From: an uncultured Oxalobacter sp.
GTDB lineage: Bacteria > Pseudomonadota > Gammaproteobacteria > Burkholderiales > Burkholderiaceae_D
Direction: 5' to 3'
Assembly (NCBI GenBank): GCA_934277985.1
Contig: CAKQWF010000005.1
Location: forward strand, 124,001 to 188,000
DNA length: 64,000 bases
The position numbers and the translations under genes were made by a program. The notes beneath the pieces were generated by a model that had not been told where the DNA came from, did not search any database, and worked only from the letters and a program-made list of their open reading frames with translations. Positions 56,640-64,000 of this stretch are shown here, one piece after another (within the stretch, counting starts at the first letter, position 1; the number at the start of each line of letters is the position of its first letter).

Positions 56640-56709
56640 AATGTGGCAGATTGCTCAGCAAATCGAAAATAAGCGGAAAAAAGAGCAGTTCGGATCAAAA
56701 TGACCGCTT

Positions 56710-57180
56710 TTAACCGATAACAAACAAAGGCTGGCCGAATTCGACCGGTTCGCCGTTTTCGACAAGAATCTGTTTGATGACGCCGGATGTTTCTGCCTCG
56801 ATTTCGTTCAGGAGTTTCATGGCTTCGATGATGCACAGCGTATCGCCCTGCTTGACGGTCGAGCCGACTTCGACATAAGGCGGATTGCCTGGAGCCGGCG
56901 CACTGTAGAATGTGCCTACCATCGGAGATTTGACGACATTGCCCTCTGGTTCTGCAGGAACCGCCGCATCGGCTGCGATGACCTGTGTGGCGACGTTGAC
57001 CTGCGGAACGGCTGCGGCAGGCTGTGCGATGACCTGTGGCGGCTGCACCATGACAGGCTGTCCCTGTACAGAAGACGTTTTGGCGATACGAACCTTGCTG
57101 TCACCCTCGGTGACTTCCAGTTCGGCAATATCTGAGTCGGCGACAAGGTCGATCAGCGTTTTCAGTTTACGTAAATCCAT
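56710..57180 (-). CDS. accB: biotin carboxyl carrier protein
   Basis: A 156-residue carrier subunit of acetyl-CoA carboxylase. The N-terminal [20 protein letters not shown], an Ala/Pro/Gln-rich linker and the biotinyl domain with EAMKLLNEI (biotinylated Lys) are all standard. The frame is open to 57273, but ATG 57180 gives the family N-terminus. It lies between aroQ and accC. Confidence 0.96.
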   Translation of the reverse strand: MDLRKLKTLIDLVADSDIAELEVTEGDSKVRIAKTSSVQGQPVMVQPPQVIAQPAAAVPQVNVATQVIAADAAVPAEPEGNVVKSPMVGTFYSAPAPGNPPYVEVGSTVKQGDTLCIIEAMKLLNEIEAETSGVIKQILVENGEPVEFGQPLFVIG

Positions 57181-57215
57181 AAAAATCCCGCAAATAACAG
57201 TTAAATGATTGGAAA

Positions 57216-57650
57216 TCAGTGCTTGAGCGCAAATTCGACGGCTATCCGGTATCCATCGGTTCCAAAACCGCATATTACACCTTTGGCAATATCGGATAGA
57301 TAGGAATGATGACGGAACGGCTCACGTTGATGAATGTTCGAGATATGAACCTCGAAGAAAGGGATGTTGACACCTGCCAGAGCATCCCGCAGCGACACGC
57401 TGGTATGCGTCAGGCCGCCCGGGTTGATGACGATGGCGTCGACATGATCTCGTTGTGCCTGATGGATACGGTCGATCAGCGCTCCCTCATGATTGCTCTG
57501 GAAGCTGGACAGTTTTCCGCCGGCGGCCTCGACAAGCGCATGCATGTCGGAGACGATATCGTCGAGAGTCGTTCTTCCGTAAATATCAGGTTCCCGTGTA
57601 CCCAGCAAATTCAGGTTCGGGCCGTTCAGAAGAAGAATGTTTTTTGCCAT
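57216..57650 (-). CDS. aroQ: type II 3-dehydroquinate dehydratase
   Basis: A 144-residue shikimate-pathway enzyme. The sequence [21 protein letters not shown] carries the active-site arginine and tyrosine, and the histidine block is [20 protein letters not shown]. It lies 35 bases before accB, and AroE later in the window is the next pathway step. Confidence 0.96.
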   Translation of the reverse strand: MAKNILLLNGPNLNLLGTREPDIYGRTTLDDIVSDMHALVEAAGGKLSSFQSNHEGALIDRIHQAQRDHVDAIVINPGGLTHTSVSLRDALAGVNIPFFEVHISNIHQREPFRHHSYLSDIAKGVICGFGTDGYRIAVEFALKH

Positions 57651-57736
57651 GATTCCTGAAACACAATCGCTTTATATTGGATTTTCAGCATTTTGCCGTC
57701 AAATAACGGAAAGAGGCAAGAAAAAACGACGGATTT

Positions 57737-58363
57737 CTAGAATTTGTCGGTGTTTTCACGTGCGTCGCCGTTGATGAGACGACGCAATTCATCCAGATCG
57801 GCACGTTGTGCATGCGGACCGAAAAAGCGGTCGGGTCTGCGGATGTCGTCCGCATCGTACACGGTCAGATGAATGACTTCATCGTGCCAGAGAAAGTGAA
57901 TGACTTCGTTGGCATGGCGTTTCCCTGGCGATTGTGGCGATTCGGAGACACTGAACTCGATACCCTCGTTCAGGAGAAAAATTTCAATGTCCTTGACGTT
58001 ATCGGCAAAGATTTGCAGGTAAATATCGCTATGTTCGCCACCGGTGCCGTTAAGAACCGCGCCAGTGATATATGGATTGAAGCGTTCCAGTCGTTTCATC
58101 AGCCGTAGGGCGAGCAGGCGCAAATGCCGCAGTCTGGCCGGCTGGGTGTCGGAGAGAAAAAGTTCGTTGTATATGCGGACCTCGTTCTCGATTGTCTGGT
58201 TGTCCGGTAAAATTTCGCCCGTTATGCGTGAGTTTCCAAGAAGGAGTCTGGCCGCCTTGCGTTTGGCGGCGTCATAACTTGTTCCTTCCTCTGCTATCAT
58301 GCGTGCAGCGGCAATGGCGATTTCCTGTCTGAGTTGGGCGAGATCGTTGAAACGGTAGTTCAT
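57737..58363 (-). CDS. nucleotidyltransferase-like protein
   Basis: A 208-residue protein. The central VLNGTGGEHSDIYLQIFA (from 103) resembles the nucleotidyltransferase GS/GT...SDxD motif with a possible third acid at D125, but the second motif acid reads Y (SDIY), so catalysis is uncertain. The N-terminal half is helical and ends in a Leu/Arg-rich segment. It is divergent from mpl, 74 bases away, a position where betaproteobacteria have a conserved unknown gene. Function unknown. Confidence 0.6.
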   Translation of the reverse strand: MNYRFNDLAQLRQEIAIAAARMIAEEGTSYDAAKRKAARLLLGNSRITGEILPDNQTIENEVRIYNELFLSDTQPARLRHLRLLALRLMKRLERFNPYITGAVLNGTGGEHSDIYLQIFADNVKDIEIFLLNEGIEFSVSESPQSPGKRHANEVIHFLWHDEVIHLTVYDADDIRRPDRFFGPHAQRADLDELRRLINGDARENTDKF

Positions 58364-58437
58364 GCTTGCGTTTCCTGTGCAAACGAAAGTGACAGATTGT
58401 CGGATAAAATCTTCATTTCAGTGAGCGAATCAGAATC

Positions 58438-59823
58438 ATGCACATTCATATCCTCGGTATTTGCGGAACTTTTATGGGAGGAGTGGCCGTACTGGCCAAG
58501 GCGGCAGGGCATACAGTAACCGGTTGTGACGCGAATGTCTATCCGCCGATGAGTACCCAGCTCCAGGAGCAGGGAATCGAGCTCATGGAAGGCTATGACG
58601 CACGCCAGATTGATCTGAATCCGGATTTGTTTGTCATCGGCAATGTCGTATCACGTGGCAATCCGTTGATGGAGGCTATTCTGGATCGCGGGCTGCCATA
58701 TGTGTCGGGTCCCCAGTGGATCGGCGAACATATATTGCGTGACCGCTGGGTGCTTGCTGTTGCAGGTACGCACGGTAAAACGACGACGACATCCATGCTG
58801 GCATGGATACTGGAAGATTGCGGCTATGCCCCGGGGTTCCTGATCGGTGGTGTTCCCGTGAATTTCGGTATTTCCGCCCGTTTGCATGGCAATGATGAAT
58901 CACCGTTTTTCGTGATAGAAGCGGACGAATACGACACCGCGTTTTTCGACAAGCGCAGCAAATTCGTGCATTATCGTCCAAAAACAGTGATTTTGAACAA
59001 TCTTGAGTTCGATCATGCTGATATCTTCCCTGATCTTGCAGCCATCGAGACACAATTCCATCATCTGGTCAGGACAGTGGCCGGCAATGGTCGTCTGATC
59101 GTCAATGCGCGTGAAGCGGCGTTGAAACGGGTGATCGATCGTGGGTGCTGGAGCGAACTGGAATGGTTCGGTGGCACCGGTACGGATGGCTGGACGCTTT
59201 CGGATACGGAAAATGACGGATTCGATGTGTGGCTCGATGGCGTTCGTCAGGGAACAGTCCGCTGGGAATTGACCGGCGAACATAACCGGCTCAATGCGCT
59301 GGCCGCGATTGCAGCCGCAAGGCACGTCGGTATCCGGCCGGATCTGGCGATAGATGCCTTGTCGCGATTCAGGAATGTCAAAAGACGTATGGAATGCCGT
59401 GGTATCGTCGGCGGTATTGCCGTATATGATGATTTTGCGCATCATCCGACTGCTATCGAAACGACAATAGCGGGCCTGAGAAAAAAAATCGGCAGAAGTG
59501 CAGATACCCGTATTCTGGCGGTGCTGGAACCGCGTTCCAATACCATGAAGCTGGGGGTCATGAAGCAAAAGTTGCCCGGCAGTCTTGCGGATGCCGACCT
59601 GGTATTTTGTTATGGCGAGCGCTCGGGCAAAAATGCACTGGGATGGGATTTGCGGGAAACGCTGGCGCCGCTGGGAGAAAAAGCGCGTGCATTTGATGAT
59701 CTGGACAGTCTGGCAGACAGTGTGGCTGCATTGGCACGATCAGGCGATCATATCCTTGTTATGAGCAATGGCGGGTTCGGCGGCATTCATCAGAAAATTC
59801 TCGACAGGCTTTCCAGAAAATGA
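58438..59823 (+). CDS. mpl: UDP-MurNAc:L-Ala-gamma-D-Glu-mDAP ligase
   Basis: A 461-residue Mur-family ligase that reattaches recycled tripeptide to UDP-MurNAc. The N-terminal MHIHILGICGTFMGGVAVLA, ATP loop GTHGKTTTT (110-118), EADEYDTAFFDKRSKFVHY and YDDFAHHPTAIETTI are family features, and the HHP and EADEYD blocks separate it from MurC. It overlaps yqiA by four bases. Confidence 0.94.
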   Translation: MHIHILGICGTFMGGVAVLAKAAGHTVTGCDANVYPPMSTQLQEQGIELMEGYDARQIDLNPDLFVIGNVVSRGNPLMEAILDRGLPYVSGPQWIGEHILRDRWVLAVAGTHGKTTTTSMLAWILEDCGYAPGFLIGGVPVNFGISARLHGNDESPFFVIEADEYDTAFFDKRSKFVHYRPKTVILNNLEFDHADIFPDLAAIETQFHHLVRTVAGNGRLIVNAREAALKRVIDRGCWSELEWFGGTGTDGWTLSDTENDGFDVWLDGVRQGTVRWELTGEHNRLNALAAIAAARHVGIRPDLAIDALSRFRNVKRRMECRGIVGGIAVYDDFAHHPTAIETTIAGLRKKIGRSADTRILAVLEPRSNTMKLGVMKQKLPGSLADADLVFCYGERSGKNALGWDLRETLAPLGEKARAFDDLDSLADSVAALARSGDHILVMSNGGFGGIHQKILDRLSRK

Positions 59824-60416
59824 CAGGCGTAATTGTATATTTGCACGGTTTCAAGTCGTCTCCCCATTCGTTCAAGGCACAGCTCATTGCGCAGACACTT
59901 GAACAGAACGGCGGTGATTGGCGTTATATCTGTCCGCAACTGCCGTTATCTCCACAAGAATCAGTAGATTTGGTATCGGATGCCATTCGTGATTGCCAGA
60001 GGGATCGTCTAACGATTATTGGTTCTTCTCTTGGTGGTTATTATGCCCACTGGCTGGCAGAACAGCATGCCTGCAAGGCGGTATTGCTCAATCCGGTTAT
60101 CGACCCATGGCAAATCAAGATACTGGACGATATACCGGACAGAAGTGATTTGAGGGTACGTGAATGGCTGGATTTTCGTGAACGTTATGAGGGTGAATTG
60201 AAAGCCATTCGGGTAAAAAACATTACAAATCCTTCAAGATATCTGCTTTTGGCGGCAAAAGGAGATGAATTGCTGGACTGGCGCCTGATGCAGTCGCATT
60301 ATCACGGGGCGCATCAGGTCATTGTTGACGGGGGAGATCACGGTTTATCCGATTTCGGGCTTTATCTCGAAAAAGTGCTGTCGTTTTGCGGGATAGGGAA
60401 ACAGTATGCAGGCTGA
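59820..60416 (+). CDS. yqiA: YqiA-type alpha/beta-hydrolase esterase
   Basis: A 198-residue small alpha/beta hydrolase. The start YLHGFKSSPHSFKAQ, nucleophile elbow GSSLGGYYAHWLAEQ, Asp region AAKGDELLDW and catalytic His in DGGDHGLSDF form the triad. E. coli YqiA acts on short acyl esters; the physiological substrate is unknown. Start overlaps the mpl stop (ATGA). Confidence 0.87.
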   Translation: MTGVIVYLHGFKSSPHSFKAQLIAQTLEQNGGDWRYICPQLPLSPQESVDLVSDAIRDCQRDRLTIIGSSLGGYYAHWLAEQHACKAVLLNPVIDPWQIKILDDIPDRSDLRVREWLDFRERYEGELKAIRVKNITNPSRYLLLAAKGDELLDWRLMQSHYHGAHQVIVDGGDHGLSDFGLYLEKVLSFCGIGKQYAG

Positions 60417-60461
60417 CAGGATGAAAGATGCCGGCTTCGTGCATGGCAGACATCATATTGA

Positions 60462-62429
60462 ATGACAGAGCGTAGAATGAATTTATTCTTTGAAGAGTCC
60501 GGCGAGTTCAGAACGGGCAATATTCTGAATCAGGTTGGTGAAGCCTATCAGGTCGAATTGCCGGGCGGAAAACGGGCCAAGGTTCGGGCAAGGGATGTCT
60601 TTTTTCAGTTCGGTACGCACGAACCTGCGCAGCTTCTGACCGAAGCGGGCCGGATCGCCGACGATATCGATCTGGATTTTCTCTGGGAAGTCGCCGGAGA
60701 AACGGAATTCGATTATACAGAGCTGGGCAAGGAATATTTCGGGCATGAGCCGAAACCTGATGAGGCTGCCGGGCTGTTGATGCGTTTGCATTCGGCACCC
60801 ATGTATTTTTACCGAAAGGGCAAGGGGCGCTACAAGGCGGCACCGGAAAAAGCGTTACGCGCCGCACTGGCGAGTATCGAACGAAAAAAACAGCAGGCCA
60901 TTATCCAGCAACAGTATGTCGAGCAGTTAAAACAAGGTATTCTGCCGGAACCGATGAAGGCCAACGCCGTGCAGTTATTGTGCAAGCCAGACAAGAACGG
61001 TATCGAATACAAGGCGCTTGAAATGGCATGTGACGACATGCATATCTCTCCGGAACGGCTGATGTTGAATACGGGGGGTATCGATGGGCCGAAAGCCCTG
61101 CATTTGTCACGCTTCCTGTTCGAACATTTCCCGCGCGGTATTGCGTTTCCGAAAATCGATATGCCGGCGATATCGTTTGAATTGCCCATTGCGGATGTCA
61201 ATGCCTTTTCGATAGACGATATCACGACGACCGAAATCGACGATGCCTTTTCGGTGACGAATATGCCGGACGGGCAGATACGCATCGGTGTGCATATCGC
61301 TGCGCCCGGATTGGGTATCCGGCCTGGTGACCATCTGGATGAAATCGCGCGCAAGCGGCTTTCCACGGTATATATGCCGGGCGACAAAATCACCATGTTG
61401 CCGGACGAGCTGGTCAGCCGTTTTACGCTCAGTGCGGGAGAAAACAGGCCGGCCTTGAGTTTGTATGCCCTCGTCGATCCGAAAGACTGGTCTGTCGTGC
61501 AAACCGAAACGCGTGCCGAGATGATCCGTGTTTCGGAAAATCTGCGTCATAACGATCTGGACCACCTGATTACGGAAGAAAGTCTGGACAAAAACGAGGG
61601 CGAATATCCTCACAAGGAAGATATCCGGGTACTGTGGCATTGCGCGCGCGTGTTCGAAAAAAAACGCATGGAAAAACGCGAATCGTTCGGCTTGCGTCCG
61701 GAACAGACGAACCGGGTCGATTTCAATTTTTACGTCAGCGATGACGGCGTGGTAACGATCGAACGGCGAAAAAGAACAGCACCGCTGGATCGAATCGTGG
61801 CCGAATTCATGATTTTCGCCAACAGTACATGGGGAAAATTGCTGCATGAACATGGTATTCCGGGTATTTACCGGAGTCAGGGAGCAGGAGGCGGCAGCTG
61901 GATGAATCGGATGCAGGTCAAAATGGTCACGCATGCCGCACCCCATCAGGGACTGGGTGTCGATCAGTATGCATGGAGTACATCCCCGTTGCGACGTTAT
62001 ACCGATCTGGTCAATCAGTGGCAGATTCTGGCATGTATCGATTACGGTGTGGCCGCACCGTTGTCCGCGCCTTTCAAGCCCAAAGACGCCAGTTTGTTCG
62101 CCATCGTCAGTGCATTTGATTCCGCCTATAGCGCCTATGGTGAGTTCCAGTCGAAAATGGAACGTTACTGGTGTTTGAGATGGCTGACACAAAACCATGT
62201 CAGGCAGACGGAGGCAGTCGTCATCCGTGACGAGGTGATCCGTCTGGTCGATATTCCGTTGACTATCCCCATGCCGGGGATGCCGCTTCTGGCACGTGGT
62301 ACGCAAGTCAAAATCGACCTGATTCGCTGGGATGAAGTCGATTTGTCCGTTGAGGCACGTTTCCTGGATGTATCGCCGGATGCCGATATGGAGCGGCTGG
62401 AAGAGGGAGAGGAAGAAATCACGGAGTGA
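60462..62429 (+). CDS. rnb: ribonuclease II-family exoribonuclease
   Basis: A 655-residue RNB-domain 3'-5' exonuclease. The catalytic segment is FSIDDITTTEIDDAFSV with the metal-binding aspartates; QGAGGGSWMNRMQVKMVTHA and YAWSTSPLRRYTDLVNQWQ are the later RNB blocks. The N-terminal region differs from E. coli RNase II cold-shock domains and fits the betaproteobacterial form. A start at 60477 (MNLFFEE) is also possible. It lies between yqiA and tonB. Confidence 0.9.
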   Translation: MTERRMNLFFEESGEFRTGNILNQVGEAYQVELPGGKRAKVRARDVFFQFGTHEPAQLLTEAGRIADDIDLDFLWEVAGETEFDYTELGKEYFGHEPKPDEAAGLLMRLHSAPMYFYRKGKGRYKAAPEKALRAALASIERKKQQAIIQQQYVEQLKQGILPEPMKANAVQLLCKPDKNGIEYKALEMACDDMHISPERLMLNTGGIDGPKALHLSRFLFEHFPRGIAFPKIDMPAISFELPIADVNAFSIDDITTTEIDDAFSVTNMPDGQIRIGVHIAAPGLGIRPGDHLDEIARKRLSTVYMPGDKITMLPDELVSRFTLSAGENRPALSLYALVDPKDWSVVQTETRAEMIRVSENLRHNDLDHLITEESLDKNEGEYPHKEDIRVLWHCARVFEKKRMEKRESFGLRPEQTNRVDFNFYVSDDGVVTIERRKRTAPLDRIVAEFMIFANSTWGKLLHEHGIPGIYRSQGAGGGSWMNRMQVKMVTHAAPHQGLGVDQYAWSTSPLRRYTDLVNQWQILACIDYGVAAPLSAPFKPKDASLFAIVSAFDSAYSAYGEFQSKMERYWCLRWLTQNHVRQTEAVVIRDEVIRLVDIPLTIPMPGMPLLARGTQVKIDLIRWDEVDLSVEARFLDVSPDADMERLEEGEEEITE

Positions 62430-62485
62430 TTCGGTGTTATAGTTTTGAATGATATCCGTGATCGTGCCTTTATGAGTATCGGTTT

Positions 62486-63406
62486 GTGAAACAGCTTTTG
62501 CAAAATCGGAGTTTATGTATTGCGGTAGCCATATCGGTTTTGCTGCATGTGATGGTCTTGTCTGTCCATTTCGGCATTTCCCCTGTTTCGGCTCCCGACA
62601 GGATACAGGTTCCGATCGAACTTGTACTGACCAATTCCACGCAAAGACGGGTACTCGACATGGCAGCTGTCAATACGTCGGAAAGTACCGCATGGCAAGG
62701 CCAGATCGGCCGAAAATCGGGAGATGGTTCTGCAGGTGGCGGTATGAGATCCGGAAAGTCTGCCGGAGCGCCGGCAGACAAAAAAGCGGCAACCATGCCA
62801 TCTGTACCTGACAGTACCGGCAAAAAAACAGGAAAAAGTGCCGCGGCAACATCAGGAAACAAGATCATGAGTACGGTGCCATCTGGCACAAGTGATTTCA
62901 GTTTGCCGGAGGATCAGAACAGTCGCTCGGTGGTGTTCAGGCGAAATGCGAGAGGTGACGGCAGTGGGACCGGAAGCGGCGGGACCGGTGGCGGAGGCGG
63001 TGGATATGGTATGCAAGGGCGACCTGTCATTACCGCCAATACGCGTGATGTTGGCTATGCCATGTATTACAAGGCATTGCGAAAAAGGGTGGAAAGTTTT
63101 GGGCTGATCAATTTCCCACAGCGAAACGGTACGAAATTGTATGGCGAGCTGACGGTCCGGATTCCTGTTTACCGTGACGGTACACTTTTCGAAAAGGAAG
63201 GCGGGCCAGGAATCGAACGTTCATCCGGGAATCCTGCGCTCGATCGTGCCGCCCTGAATATCATTCGTCGTGCGGCGCCGTTCGGACCTTTTCCGAAAAG
63301 CATGCAGTCGAAAAACGGCGGTGCGGATGTCTGGATTATTATCACCAAGCTTCGATTTACACGGGATCAGGGCGTACAGTCACAGATACGTTCGACAGTT
63401 CGCTAG
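62486..63406 (+). CDS. TonB-family energy transducer
   Basis: A 306-residue protein with one N-terminal membrane anchor (SLCIAVAISVLLHVMVLSV), a long periplasmic linker rich in Lys, Ser and Ala followed by a glycine-rich stretch (GSGTGSGGTGGGGGGYGMQG), and a C-terminal TonB-like domain (LYGELTVRIPVYRDGTLFE, NPALDRAALNIIRRAAPFGP). It starts with GTG at 62486. ExbB/ExbD are not nearby. The rnb-tonB-aroE order is usual in betaproteobacteria. Confidence 0.84.
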   Translation: MKQLLQNRSLCIAVAISVLLHVMVLSVHFGISPVSAPDRIQVPIELVLTNSTQRRVLDMAAVNTSESTAWQGQIGRKSGDGSAGGGMRSGKSAGAPADKKAATMPSVPDSTGKKTGKSAAATSGNKIMSTVPSGTSDFSLPEDQNSRSVVFRRNARGDGSGTGSGGTGGGGGGYGMQGRPVITANTRDVGYAMYYKALRKRVESFGLINFPQRNGTKLYGELTVRIPVYRDGTLFEKEGGPGIERSSGNPALDRAALNIIRRAAPFGPFPKSMQSKNGGADVWIIITKLRFTRDQGVQSQIRSTVR

Positions 63407-63481
63407 GAATTGACGGCAAAATCGTTCAAAAATCACATAACGCCAGTTAAAAAGAAAAAATTACCATATCAGCCAATTATC

Positions 63482-64000
63482 ATGAGTGATCGTTACGCAG
63501 TGGTGGGAAATCCGGTAGCGCACAGCAAATCACCGGAAATACATGCGTTGTTTGCACGGCAAACAGGACAAGATGTCGAATATTCGCGTCTTTTGGCACC
63601 ATTGGACGGTTTTGTCGCGACAGTCAGGGATTTCATCCAGAATGGTGGGCGGGGGTTGAATGTGACGGTACCGTTCAAATTCGAAGCCTTCGCTTTGTCG
63701 AACATGCTTACTGAGCGCGCGAAGATGGCCGGTGCAGTCAATACACTGCGATTCGACGGCAATACGGTATCAGGCGACAATACCGATGGCGCAGGGCTGG
63801 TGGCTGACATTACACGTAATACAGGCGTTTCGCTGGAAGGGGCCAGGATTTTGCTGCTGGGAGCGGGTGGCGCCGCTTATGGTGTCATGTTGCCACTGCT
63901 GGAACAGAAACCACAAAGGCTGCATATCGCCAATCGCAGTGAAGACAAGGCGCACGATATGGCGTTGCGTTTTGGAACCTATGGCGCCATTACGGTATCT
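63482..64000 (+). CDS. aroE: shikimate dehydrogenase (5' part only)
   Basis: The first 173 residues of AroE, which reduces 3-dehydroshikimate with NADPH; the rest runs off the right edge. Substrate motif NPVAHSKSPEIHALFARQTG, catalytic Lys in NVTVPFKFEA, the Asp in GDNTDGAGLV and the NADP-binding ILLLGAGGAAYGVML are present. A start at 63482 fits the family. It follows AroQ in the shikimate pathway. Confidence 0.94.
   Translation, partial: MSDRYAVVGNPVAHSKSPEIHALFARQTGQDVEYSRLLAPLDGFVATVRDFIQNGGRGLNVTVPFKFEAFALSNMLTERAKMAGAVNTLRFDGNTVSGDNTDGAGLVADITRNTGVSLEGARILLLGAGGAAYGVMLPLLEQKPQRLHIANRSEDKAHDMALRFGTYGAITVS

Noticed and set aside
62936..63020. GC-rich glycine-coding repeats in the TonB-like gene, considered as a mobile repeat
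   Set aside because: They are in frame, irregular at DNA level and normal for a flexible TonB linker.

Overview
The window looks like a core-chromosome segment from a member of Burkholderiales (Betaproteobacteria), most likely family Oxalobacteraceae and probably near Oxalobacter. This rests on roughly 50% GC, betaproteobacterial protein sequences and conserved neighbourhoods: zapA next to 6S RNA; ffs-dnaX-ybaB-recR; aceE-aceF-lpdA with a lipoyl domain fused to Lpd; rsmB-DUF4390-ntrY-ntrX; aroQ-accB-accC-prmA; mpl-yqiA-rnb-tonB-aroE. No plasmid, prophage, insertion sequence, CRISPR array, rRNA or tRNA was seen. The species call is inference.

Layout. 1-9.0 kb: start of rpsA and cmk (both minus); the zapB-like gene, zapA and 6S RNA (plus); then a minus-strand run holC, small hypothetical, dadA, ychJ, bioA-bioD-bioB, ghrA. 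9.2-12.2 kb: oligopeptidase A and folD (minus). 12.5-18.3 kb: pyruvate dehydrogenase operon aceE-aceF-lpdA (plus). 18.3-22.3 kb: rsuA-type pseudouridine synthase and a cold-shock gene (minus), clpS-clpA (plus). 22.3-32 kb: membrane polyferredoxin, two aldo/keto reductases, a DUF1857 protein, def-fmt, dprA and topB. 32-40 kb (minus): rpe-gph, a putative trp leader, trpE, rsmB, DUF4390, ntrY, ntrX. 40-42.7 kb: apaG, mltA, a universal stress protein and a small DUF4404-like protein. 43-52.2 kb: priA, a membrane-anchored lytic transglycosylase, ubiD, SRP RNA, dnaX-ybaB-recR, cysM, rpsT. 52.3-57.7 kb (minus): aroQ-accB-accC-prmA, zinc-ribbon/DUF3426 protein, PfkB kinase. 57.7-64 kb: a nucleotidyltransferase-like protein, then mpl-yqiA-rnb-tonB and the start of aroE.

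Functionally this is housekeeping: pyruvate oxidation to acetyl-CoA and its carboxylase subunits, biotin synthesis (the cofactor of AccB), shikimate and tryptophan steps, replication and recombination (HolC, DnaX, PriA, RecR, DprA, TopB), protein start and turnover (Def, Fmt, ClpSA, PrlC) and envelope upkeep (MltA, SLT, Mpl, TonB). No undescribed multi-gene system is evident. The best leads are small: a Trp-rich leader ORF and terminator before a trpE that lacks its usual trpGDC partners; a 240-nt lipoyl domain shared almost exactly by aceF and lpdA; an A8 run inside dnaX; a DnaA-box cluster beside an AT-rich tract before priA; a hexanucleotide tandem repeat between ntrY and ntrX; a CysM with altered active-site loops; and paired palindromes before ubiD.
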